Source: Cladorhizidae sp. MBARI D1340-BT2 (taxonomy: Eukaryota > Porifera > Demospongiae > Poecilosclerida > Cladorhizidae). From it: a DNA stretch of 64,000 nt. Each line of letters opens with the position of its first letter. The first letter of the stretch is position 1. The notes under the pieces were generated by a model, which was not told the origin of the DNA, did not search any database, and saw nothing but the letters and a program-made list of their open reading frames with translations. Position numbers and translations under genes: made by a program. Location of the stretch: assembly GCA_028752905.1 (NCBI GenBank), contig JAQNBH010000002.1, positions 34,262,596 to 34,326,595 of the forward strand. The letters run 5' to 3'. This document shows, in pieces, positions 1 to 10,900 of this stretch.

Positions 1-1153
1 CCCTGCGCTACTGCTGGTTTACCATTGACCTTCACATTGCGAGACCAAGCTGGTACTTTCTCACATTTAATTATCCCACAGTTTGCTTTTTCCAACTTGA
101 CAACACATTCTCTTTTCATATGCCCAGGTTTCCCACAACGATAACACTCCAGCAGTTTAGCTTCTTTACTTTGCATCGTACTACTATTAGTATTACCTTT
201 GTAGCGCTCATCCCTGCGGCTAGGTGGAAAACGTCCGCCTCTCTCGTTGGCTTCGCGGCTCTCATTAGTTGCGCTTCTCCAACTCCTTTGCTCAGGTTTC
301 TGTGTTGAGGCTACTTCCTTCTCTCCTCTGGATGAGCTCAGATAGCGTACTACAGCTTCTTTCAGGTCTTCATAAGAGGCTGGATTGAGCTGCCTCATTC
401 TCGCTTCTAGCCATCGAGGAAGTTTCTGCAACGTTAATTCGATTAATAACGTGTCATATTGGGACTTACCACTGGATTGAATCCAACGATTAAACGATTG
501 TTTTCTGTCCCGGAACCAATTCTCAGGGTTCCCTTGGTTGAAGTTAACTTCAAACACTCTCTTCCTGTAGCTCTCTGTGGAGACTTGATATGTAGAGAGC
601 AGGGTTGCTTTGACAACATCATAGTCCTGCTGTTCTATAGCAGTCAATGATGACACTGCCAGCATCCCCTGTCCCAACAACGAACTACGTAGGCAGGCAG
701 TCCACTGTCTCCTTTGCCACCCTCCTACTTCAGCAGTTACTTCAAAGGTATCCAAAAAAAGCACCCATGTCGTCTACTCCCTCGACATATTTTTGTAATG
801 TCGGTTTAGCATGGGGGGGGGAATTGTTCTTCCCTTGCCGGTTTACGCATTTCAGCCAAAAGTTGTTGCCATCGTTGCTCTTGGCGTTCTTGTCGGTCGC
901 GGTCTTCACGGCGGTACTGCGCTTCGCGATCCATCCTCTCTTCCTCTCTCAGTGCCCATGCTTCATCAGCTTGAAGCCATGTAGCCATCATCTCTGTTCT
1001 CGAAACCCACTGCTGTTGACTGTTAGCAGGTGTTGAAAAAGGTTGGTGGTGGTGGAGGGAATCCTCCTCCCCCTCCTCAATGATGTCTCTGGGCATAGCA
1101 AAGCTCAGAGTAGTCTGGTTTCTTGTCCGTCGGTCCTCTCCTGGGAGTGACAT
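1..1153 (-). pseudogene. gag of LTR retrotransposon L1 (5' part of element)
   Basis: Structural (gag-like) polyprotein of a Ty3/gypsy-type element, read right to left; it would form the RNA-binding particle. The start chosen is the ATG at 1153 (MSLPGED...), just after the leader. The N-terminal part is charged and Gln/Arg-rich (about residues 50-110). It is followed by a SCAN/retrotransposon-gag-like helical region with the segment GGWQRRQWTACLRSSLLGQG near 690. A CCHC zinc knuckle, CYRCGKPGHMKREC, lies near 115-155. Reading is broken at two homopolymers, a 9-base G run (about 813-821) and a 7-base A run (about 752-758). These could be decay or sequencing error. Protease and pol would lie left of the window and are not seen. 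Confidence 0.8.
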
Positions 1154-1402
1154 TTTTTTCTCTTTCTTCAGAAAGACGAGTTGAGAGACAAGAGTGAAGA
1201 AAAGAGATATTAGTCGCACATAAAACCACTACAATTATGAAATATACACAACACGACTATAATAAGGGATATTAGTGGCACATAGAACAACTAAAAATAA
1301 TAAGGAAAAGAAATATGCACCACTCCCGAAGGATGAAACAAGTATATATTAATAATAAGCAAAAGAAATATGCACCACTCCCGAAGGATGAAACAAGTAT
1401 TA
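1154..1402 (-). other. 5' leader of element L1
   Basis: Untranslated leader between the primer-binding site and gag. It contains a direct repeat of about 38 bp (copies near 1312-1349 and 1368-1405, sharing AAATATGCACCACTCCCGAA) separated by a short AT-rich spacer. No ORF is seen. Confidence 0.6.
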
Positions 1403-1420
1403 TCCCACACGCTGCCACCA
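1403..1420 (-). other. tRNA primer-binding site of element L1
   Basis: The minus strand reads TGGTGGCAGCGTGTGGGA one base inside the LTR end. TGG is what a tRNA CCA tail pairs with. The same TGGTGGCnnGCGG-type site follows the LTRs at 10546, 30789 and 33018, which supports the assignment. The tRNA species was not identified. Confidence 0.7.
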
Positions 1421-1421
1421 G

Positions 1422-1984
1422 TGTGATAAAATCAGTTCTCATCCAATTAGAACCTTTAACTAATTGGCATGAGACACTATTTTATACGACGGCTAGATCC
1501 TTGGTCACCAGTCTCTCCTCACTAGTGATCCTCGATCCAACCCGAAATCAGCCGACTCCAGTAGTCGCTGTATCCCTCTTATTAATAGAATGGTATATAT
1601 ATTAATAAGATAAGTGATATACTCAATCAGCAATCATACACAGAGGATTACACAGACCATACAAGCCTAGCTTTACAGTCTATCCCTCCTTACACAAGTT
1701 CAGTTCCAGTTCTTCTCTTAGTGTTTTTCCTCTCTCTTTATTTAAATTACAATGTTCTTTTATAGCACTCAGTTTGAGGTCACCAGTCTCTGGTGGTTTC
1801 TTTGTCCATGGTGGTTTCTTTGTCCATGGTGGTTTCTTTGTCCATGGTGGTTTCTTTGTCCATGGTGGTTTCTTTTGTTCATGGTGGTTCCTTTGTTCAT
1901 GGTTAAGCACCAGCTTTAGGTCCTCCATCTTCCCATGGTTCATCGAAGGTTTCCTGTTAACAGCCAGGGAAGGTTTCCCTGACA
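1422..1984 (-). repeat. 5' LTR of element L1
   Basis: On the minus strand the LTR runs from TGTCAGGGAAACC (at 1984) to TATCACA (at 1422), immediately before the primer-binding site. The TGTCAGG start is shared with the other LTRs of this window. The partner LTR would be outside the window, so the boundaries rest on the TG...CA ends and the primer site only. The host base run next to the LTR start is GGGGG (1985-1989). Confidence 0.65.
1794..1903. repeat. 18-bp minisatellite inside the LTR
   Basis: About six copies of an 18-bp unit (GGTTTCTTTGTCCATGGT), the last ones imperfect. It sits in the U3-like half of the L1 LTR. Because 18 is a multiple of 3 it gives open frames in both directions that are not genes. 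Confidence 0.85.
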
Positions 1985-3239
1985 GGGGGGAAAACAATAA
2001 TCATACACTGCATAGAAAGTAATAGGAGAAAATGTAAGGGTTAGGTGGCTAAGTGACCCAGTGGTGCTATGGACATTCGTGGCATTATCTGTGGGTGTCT
2101 ATATTTCACAGTTCTTGCCGACCTCATCCTAATCTTAACCATAGTTCTATAGTCCAACTCCTAGCCACAGCCAAAACTTCAACTTTGGACATCATAGTTT
2201 AACCTAAGATAGTTCATGACCATGGAGATATGTGAATGGGAAGAGAGTAGAGAGGTGGGAAGTAGTGCAGTTACACTGACTACATTGGTACAGGTCCTTG
2301 TATTCATGGTAGATCTTTATCGACCAATGGGAACATTTCTTTTCGCATGAGGCCAAGTGAACTATGACACAGCAAGAACTTTTGGTAAAGTAGCAGCCCT
2401 CTTCTACATTTTGATCAAGATTCTGCAGGAAGGGGTAGCTACTACTCGAGATAAGCAAATTGAGCGAAACAATACACTACTGTGCATTTTATGTCCATAT
2501 GCTTATAATATAGAGAGTGCGTGGGACAGGATTGTGACAGCAGTGAATACAGCTGACTATAATTTTGAGAGGGCTGAAAGCAGCTTACTCAGCGGGAGGA
2601 ACAGGAAGTCACTGTTATATAGCAGCAACTGAATGAGTGTAGCCTCTGTTTGGGTATACACTTGAGGATGCTCCAGGTACAAAACTAGTTGCTAATGGGT
2701 AAATCTTGATCTGGTGTTGATCTGTGGGTATAAGACTACACCAACATCTGCTACTATGGCTGCAGCTACTCTTAATAATTGTAGCCTTTTACTTGGATTG
2801 TTATATAGAAAGAGTGCTCTAGTGGTACATTGCACAGCTCTAGCCATTGTGCAACCCCTCATAGCTGAATACCTAATATGGTACTGATCTGATGGCTTCA
2901 TGGTTTTGTAATGCTTGTAGTATATAGAAATGTTTAAACGACCTCTGAGACTAGATAAGAGCCTGTCATTTCCTTTGGGTGGGTTAGCTTGCTAGCAAAC
3001 AACTTGCGTAATTTAAGCTGTAATACCTGTGTAAGTTACTGCTAATATCACCTGCTACATGTTATTAATATTTGTGAGATATAGTCAGGAATGTGAAATT
3101 TGCATGTGCAGGTATATTCCAAATCCCTTGCTAGTACAGAGCATGAGCAGGCTATTTCAAGCAATGGCTGCAAGGTGTTCCTTTCCGGAAGAAGTTCTAT
3201 CCACAATCTCTAATCGAACTTCTCACACTGTGTGCTAGG

Positions 3240-3690
3240 CTGTGGCAATTCCTTCTTCTATCTTCTGGCCTGGTCTAAGATGGTGGTTTTCTCCTACAAG
3301 ATAAGGTGATCATTGTCCATGCATGCTCAGTGATTACTAACTTGCATACTTTCTACAGGCATCTTGGTGTCTGGTATCCAGTCTTCTGTTAGTCTCCCCT
3401 ATGTAGTGCTTCAGACAGGCGCAAGGAATATTGTACACGATGCATGATTCCATAAAAGTTTGTAACTCATCCTTCATTTGACTAAAATTCTGTTAGTGTA
3501 CTTCAGTAGCTGAAAAATACTCTGGTGTTGAACTTCCTGCATACCCTCCTGATGTCTTCATTCATCCCTGCTACACAAGGAATTACTATTATAGATCCTT
3601 CTTCTCAAACTCCTGACTGCCTGCATAATGCATTCTTCCTTTCTGCATTTACATCTACAGAGGCAAAGTTGAAGATAACCATTCATATTT
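3240..3690 (-). pseudogene. Penelope-like element remnant, GIY-YIG endonuclease end
   Basis: The minus strand shows the C-terminal part of a Penelope-like retroelement: a linker like IPCVAGMNEDIRRVCRKF followed by a GIY-YIG core, YNIPCACLKHYIGETNRR. The GIY-YIG nuclease nicks target DNA in complete elements. The fragment has several frameshifts and stops and lacks the reverse transcriptase. It aligns along its length with the better kept fragment at 48090-48690. Similarity stops near 3690. Confidence 0.7.
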
Positions 3691-3721
3691 CTATAGTTTA
3701 TCCACGCTCTTTAGTATCTCA

Positions 3722-3765
3722 CTATTCCTGATGAAGGCTAGAGCATCTAGCTGAAACTCAACGAA
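3722..3765 (+). ncRNA. Hammerhead-ribozyme-like motif
   Basis: CTGATGA (3728-3734), a short stem II (GGCTAGA-GCA-TCTAGCT region, 3736-3752) and GAAA (3753-3756) occur in hammerhead order. The cleavage triplet is CTC instead of GTC, so this copy is probably inactive. The same module occurs on the minus strand at 27356-27395 with an intact GTC. Hammerheads are known in the terminal repeats of Penelope-like elements. Activity is not shown. Confidence 0.5.
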
Positions 3766-4875
3766 TTTTAGATGATGATCATGATAAAGTCACCATGTCA
3801 ACTGAGAGTTGGTTAAGAATGCATAACTAACTCTGACTTTCTACTTGTATATGAAATAGCATGGTTGGTAGTGATGTTTGGTATAAATAATTTAGCAGGA
3901 ATGGAAAAAAATTCACGAGGCAATGCAATTGCCATCCCCAATAATAACTTATTAGTGGTATTTTTGCAAAGTTTCACAGCAAACCATGCTATTTCATGTT
4001 AATAAATAGGGAGTTCTACTACACCAAGCTACTATTTGAAATTTGGTCTTCCCAAAAGTAACATCAGTTACTATACCAACGTGATTGCACATGCTTATTA
4101 GAGGGCAATAACACTTTTTCTCATTGCAATTTCACTTCTTTTCACCATTACCAGTGAAAATGTCTAATAGCCTTCTGATTGGCTCACAACCGTGAAATAC
4201 CACGTCAATAGTCACAGGACTCGACGGCATTTTTTTCCAGAAAGCAATTCAGATATGGTATTTGACATTTGCCATTTGTGGAGTGGCCTCAGGAAGTCCA
4301 TATGATTACACAGATTTATTTAGCTTCTTTCTCTCAGTTACAACACTGAGAGTTTGTTGAGTATGTTAACACTGTTAATCTTCCTGGTTGTGGATTGGAT
4401 TCTCAACCATCAAAGTCACACTCATTTAACCCTTCAGAAATATCATGTAATCATTTATCTGTAATCACAAGTTTGTTACAGGCAAGAAGGGGTTGTGGGG
4501 ACATAGGAGAGTGGTGGCATGGGGGGGATAGGAACTATCTGCATGTGGATAGCATGCAGGTTCCTTGGGTGTCTTAAAATAATTATTATTCATGTTTATG
4601 GTAGTAATTAGAATATATATATATGACTAGTTATTCATTAATGTTTGCAGCAGTCTAAAACGGAATTTTTAGAAGTTGTTGCACGTAGGAATGGATTCAT
4701 GTGCCACTGCACTCCTATATTATGGAAGCACAAATATTCCTAAAGTAGCTAGCAGCCAATGAACCTGGTAATATTCATGTATATCTGTATTGACACTGAT
4801 ATCACAACATGTTGTGTTGTTTGCGTGTGTTTATGTGCGTATGTGTGTTGGTGGGTGTGTCTTTGTGTTGCTCAG

Positions 4876-4976
4876 GCTTCAATTGGTCAGATCAATCCTA
4901 ATGGATTAGAATTCACTTCTATGACCATGAATTGGCGAGCACCTTCAGATGCTAGTGGTGGTTACATGGCTATCAG
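4876..4976 (+). CDS. Reeler-DOMON gene, exon A (Reeler)
   Basis: Preceded by a TG-rich tract and CTCAG, and followed by GTAATT. It starts in phase 0 and ends with two bases of a codon. It encodes ASIGQINPNGLEFTS...NWRAPSDASGGYMAI, matching the late part of a Reeler domain (the W-x-AP...G-x-V/M strand). Confidence 0.75.
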
Positions 4977-7900
4977 GTAATTGTTGTTGCTGTTGTAGAT
5001 GATGGTGGGGTATATGACTGGAAGAAAGGCGCATAAGTATATGGTTATAAATAATCTACTATGGCAGACTTGGACTTGGTAAAAATAAAAATGGGTGAAA
5101 GTGTGTGTATTGGGGAGAGAGATGAGGAAGAAGTTGGAGGGAGTTTTGTTGTTGTTTTGTGCTAGAGTCTCCTACCACAAGAGACCTAACAGATACCAAC
5201 CTTGGTAACTCGCTGCCACCAGAGTCTCTCCCTAAGTTCTTCTACCTAAACCACAAGCTTGACAAAGATCTTAAGTAGCTTATATTAAAACAACAGTCGT
5301 GTAGCAGAATATGAAGATAGGATGAGACTGACTATAAGCCTGGAAGGCAGAGGGGTTTAAATACCCTTGTAGCCAGGCTTTCACAGCTTATGGTGTTGAT
5401 AATAGTGTGAGAGTAGTATAATTACTGTATATCCCTACAGGACTTATCTTAGAGTGTGAGATGATATCATGATTGTCCTATGTGATGATAGTCTGAGGAA
5501 ATGAGTTCTGATTGTCCTATGTGTTGATAGTCTGAGGTCATGAGTTCTAGCTCTATATATTTATAAATTCTATCTAGTTCAATTTATAATAGTTTGATCT
5601 TTGCAGGGCTGCTCTGCAGCCAGTTCAAGCTGAGGCCTGACATCACCCCCTCCTTGAAAAGGTTGTTGCCATTCTATTTCTTCTTCCTGCTTTCCATCCA
5701 AGCCTGACCAGAGAGTCCATTGGCATTACCATTCTTCGGGCCAGGATTATAGCGATTGGTGAGGTTATAGGGTTGCAGCAGTAATGCCCACCGCGTTAAT
5801 CTACCATTGAGGTGAGTTGAAGAGTGGAGTTGTGTTAAAGCTTTGTGGTTGGTTTCAAAAACCAGTGCCGGATGCTTCGTATGATGGCCAAACATTCGAT
5901 CTCCGTGGCAGAGTACCTCATCTGCTGGACGCCGCTCCCTGGAGTAGAATCACACTTCTTCATCTTCACCACACCGCACTCAGAACACTAGCAATCCACT
6001 TAGTGGATGTGTCTGTCTGTATAAATGTGTGGGAGTGGAGATGGTAAGAGAAGACACTCGGGGAAGGGTATGGCATAGATAATAAAATTCATTATTCATG
6101 GCAGTCGACCAACATGCTGCGCTTTTCCTCGTCGCATTGGTGAGTTCTATGGACTTGTGGGGATAAGTTTCCCATAGTATCCTGTGGTACCCAGGAAGGA
6201 TTGTACGTCCATTTTAGTTATAGGTCTCACATAGTTTCTAATTGCTTCCACCCTGTGGTCTGGTGTGGACACCTTGCCTCTTCCTACGGGGTGTGTCCCA
6301 GAAAGGTTAGGGATGCTGAACCACACTGGTATTTCGCCAGCTTGGCAGTTAGTGCAACCTTCCTTAGTCTGTTTAGCACACATTTGATGTGTGCCACATG
6401 GTCTTCCCAGGTCTAACAATATCGTCCATTTATGCAACACTAAAATCTTGGATGTCGTCTAGGACTGTGTCATCCTTTGGAAATATGCTGGGGCATTCCT
6501 CAATCCAAAGGGCATCATAGTAAAATGCCATGGCATGCAAAAGGCTGTCTTTTCCACTTCTGCTTGGGCTAGGGAGGTCTGGATTTGTGATGTGGTCAAA
6601 TCAATGAGTCGAACAGTGCCATCAGGCTTACAAACAGGCACCACAACAAATGGCTGGTGGATGGCACCACTGTGCGCTTGCCTGGTTGAGGTAGAAATGA
6701 TAGCCATAATGAAGCAAGGTAGAGTTGTATTTTACATACTAGAACTACATTTCCTCCAACAGAGCCAAATAAAGTACTTTCTGCAAGAACTAGTATAATT
6801 ATATATACTATATAGATGCATCACTCAATCAGACTCTTGTAACACCCGGACCTCCTCCCTCAGCTGGTCCCTCCATGCCAGAGCTAACCTATATGGGCAT
6901 GTCCTAATGGGCTTCCCATTGCCAGTATCAATCTCATGAAATATATCCCTGGCTCTACCAACCTCCTGCCTTACTACATCATTATATTCGGTTAGCAAGG
7001 CTCCCACCTCACTATTCTGCCTGTCTGTCAGAGCTGGCAGCTCTGCAAGTACTTTACCTTGCTCCTGGCCCTCGTCTTCCTCTTCTTCTACTACTACCAT
7101 ACCTAGTGGCGAAGCATCAGGAGGTTCCAGGCCTTTAACATGTTGATATGGGCTATTTTTCTTACTTCTTCTTTCAGGTATGACTAGTTCACCGAACCTA
7201 CTTTCCTGGTTATCTCAAAGGGGCCATCCCACAGGTCATCTAGCTTTCCGCTCAGGTTAGGGGTTCTGACCAAGACTAGCATGCCTACTTCAACTTCATG
7301 GGCTCGTGCCTTTTTATCATACTGGGCCTTCATGGATGCTTTGTCTGACTTCTCTCTTTCCACCACTCATCTCTATTAACTACTCTCCAAGCTGGTCTAC
7401 CCATTCTACTATGGTCTTCTGATCCATCTCGCCACTCAGCCAACCTTCTTTCGCCACATCCTATGGTCCTCTTATTGGCCTACCCAATACTATCTCAAAT
7501 GGAGAGAACCTGGTATTTGCATGGGGAGCGCTTCTATAAGCAAATAAGAAGTACTTCAATATGTTATCCCATTTCCTCTTACGCTCGCTACATTTCCTCA
7601 GCATGTTCTTTAACGACCCATGCCAGTGTTTTAGGCAGCCATTCTTTCATGTGTGGTATGGAAATATCCTCAGCTGTTTGACATCGAGGAGTCGGCACAG
7701 CTGTTTGGTGAGGTGCTTCGTGAAGACAGAACCTTGGTCTGTCAATATTTCCTCTGGCAATCATGTCCTGGAGAAGATCTTCATCATGGCCTCTGCATCT
7801 ACCCTGCAAAATGTGACTGCCTCAGGGTATTTAGATGTAAGGCACATATGTAAGTATATATCTGTTGCCAGACTTGGCCTTGGGCAAGGGACCTACAAGG

Positions 7901-10900
7901 TCAAAAGGCATTCTTGCAAAGAAGGTAGTGACAACAGGGAGGATACAGAGAGGAGCTATATGAGAAATTTTTCTAGCTGCCTTTTGGCATTCTGGACATG
8001 CTCTAGACCTGGCTTTGGTGTGTGTAAAAATACCTGGCCAGGTAAATAGTCTGGCCTAGGCTGCTACTGTCTTTTTGTAAGAAAAATCTTTTTGTAAGAA
8101 AAATGACCTAATTTGTTGGAGTGTGCCATCTTAAGAATACCTTTCCTCCTCTCTGCTGGTACGACCGCCCTCTCACTCATGGTGTCGTCCTTCTGTGCAC
8201 CAGCACTTTGTTCTTCCAAATATACCCATCCTCAGCGAACTGCTGGATTCTGGCTAGGGTTGGGTCCTCTTCTTGCTGACTACACAGCTTAAGCTTCTCT
8301 GAGGCTTCTTCCCGAAGCTCGCGGATAGGGATATCTATGGGCTCACCGTCCTGTGTTGCTTGCATTTCAACCTCTCTAACCTCCTCATCCCCAAATATTT
8401 CGTCACTAAATTGAAGGGGCATGGCACCTGACTCTGTACTGAGCTCTGTGTCGGCCCATTCCTCTTCTGCCTGGCATGCATCCTGATCCCTTGTGATTAA
8501 AGTTAGCTCATGCAACTTATTGTTGGCCACCTTCAGCTCCTCTTTTGCCTGCATTTATTGAACTTCTAGCTCTAACAGGCCCGTATCCATACCCAATAAA
8601 AAATATTCCGGGGAATTGTCCACCACTGCTACTATGTGGTGTAACCTGTGCTTCCCTACCTCTATCCAGAGGCTGAAATGCACTGAATCCATTGAAGCCC
8701 TCCAAGGTAGCATTCCTACCTAGGTATTCTTTTTCCTCTACCAGGTTTGCATCAACTATGATCCTGTCTGCTCCCGTATCTATGCACATCCTGCATTCTC
8801 TCTGGCCTACCCTGTCCTCTACATATAGACCTGGTTGTCTGATGTCTGCTATTATAGACTCAGACATTTCACTGGTTTTTCCATCCTAACTTCGCTCTCA
8901 TCCCCAGAATTGTTCACACATCCGACCTGCTTCTGTGGGCAGTCTGGGCATTTATGGGCTTTCTTGCCACGCCCAAAACATGTAGGCACAAAGTTAACTT
9001 TATCCCCAGACTTTCTTGAGGCTTTAACTGAGATTTACCATAAAAAGGGTTTTATTTACGTCACCCATAGACTCACTGCACTCTGGGTTGATGTCCTTCC
9101 CTGCTGTCTTGGTTGACGTTGCAACGTGAGCATCAGTTCCCGGGATGACGGTCTTCATCGCATGGTTTCCTCGACCAGTCTCCCGGGCGACTCTGCAGTT
9201 TTGTGTAGGGCAGTCATCTGTTGCAGAATTGATCCTTCATGGCTTGTCGCTCTGTCATGAAGTTGGTGACATCCAAGAACATCTCAAGTTTCCTTGCACT
9301 GACATGGTTCACATCCTCCAGTGAGCAGAGGGAGAGAAATTTTCCTGTGGCCACTGTCTGGGCTGCCTCTTTTATTGTATTGCAGTTTTCCATGAACATC
9401 TCTGCCAAACATAGTAATTTTATTAGAATGTTTGTAGCTGCATCACCATCTTTCAGAACTCTCACTCGCAGGCTTCTTTGGAATGTCCGAGTGCCTTCAG
9501 CAAGGCCATTTTCAGCAAATTGTAGTCTATCTTGGCCTCCTCTGAGACAGATGTCGTGTAAGCTATAGACGCAGTTCCTGTTAGTAGAGGTACCAGGTGG
9601 CTTGCCCATCATCCTTGCTGATCCCTGCTGTGGAGAGTGTGTCTTCAAACTTTTGGAGGTAGGATGCAGGCTGGTCCTTGTCCTTCCATGGAGCAATTTT
9701 ATCTGCCAGCATCCTTTTTCTATCTCTGTCTCGTCGGCTGTCATCCAAGTGTTTCTGGCGATATCACACTTCATTTTGGTGGTCTTGCTGAAGCTTGAGT
9801 TGCATCAGCAGTATCTCATGGAGTTCTCTTTTGTGCTGTTCCTCCTTCGCTTCGAGGTCTCTGGTTCAGTGTTCTTCTGCTTCTCTATGTTAAATCCTTC
9901 TGCTCTCCTCTTTCGCTTCCAGTTCTCTGGTTTGGCGTTCTTCTACTTCTCTACGTATGGCTCGGCGTTCTTCCTCTTCTCTACGTTCAATGTTTTGGCA
10001 TTCTTCCTCTTCTCTACGTTCAATTCTTCTGCTCTCCTCCATAGTCTGGATTAATGCCTGGATAGCCTCCAGTGGGTTGGGGGATTCTGTTGTAGTCCTT
10101 GTCGTACAGTCAGTGGCTTGCCAAGCCCTTCTTGGTATCCGTATTTGTGTCATCCATGTCGGTCATCTGGACTTGCTCTCTTTGGAGTATCTCCGTTTGC
10201 TCCCGTCGCTCTATTCTGTCTGCTCTCTCAGACTTGTCATTCGCCTTCCTCCTTGACGTCATTTCTTGCACAACACAGGGGAAAAATTCATAAATACACA
10301 ATATGTAAATAATAAGCAACCACTATGCAGAATATCAAACAATATACACACAGAAATGCTGAATACGTGCTCTCACTTCTCCGAGTCAACCAAGCTGAGC
10401 CAAGCACCGGCCACACTCCAATTCTCCGCTTAGCTAAGCACCAACTGTCTTAAGTTCCTGGAAAAATAAGGTAAAGCAATACAATAGCTGTCTTACTAAC
10501 TAGTCTACTTCGATGACAATGTAAGAACCACCGCTTGCCACCAGATGTTAGAGTCTCCAACCACAAGAGACCTAACAGATAGTAATTCGCTGCCACAGAG
10601 TCTCTCCCTAACTTCTTCTAGCTAAACCCCAAACTAGACAAAAGAGTTTTATATCTTAAGTAGCTTATATTAAAACCAGTCGAGTAGCAGAATGTGAAGA
10701 TAGGATGAGACTGACTAAGCCTGGAAGGCAGAGGGGTTTAAATACCCTTGTAGCCAGGATTTCACAGTTTATGGTGTTGATAACAGTGTGAGAGTAGTAG
10801 AATTACTGTATATCCCTACAAGACGTATCTAAGAGTGTGAGATGATATCATGATTGTCCTATGTGTTGATAGTCTGAGGACATGAGTTCTGATTGTCCTA

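Larger units (their letters stand above)
1985..4875. other. Non-coding stretch left of the first visible host exon
   Basis: Probably intron or upstream sequence of the Reeler-DOMON gene. It holds a Penelope-like remnant (3240-3690) and a hammerhead-like motif (3722-3765). A segment at about 2668-2790 resembles 63036-63140. A conceptual ORF at 2357-2632 has no recognisable family. No exon of the Reeler N-terminus or signal peptide was found here. Confidence 0.5.

Noticed and set aside
2357..2632. 91-codon ORF left of exon A as a missing Reeler exon
   Set aside because: Its residues do not resemble a Reeler domain or a signal peptide, and splice phase to exon A is not supported.
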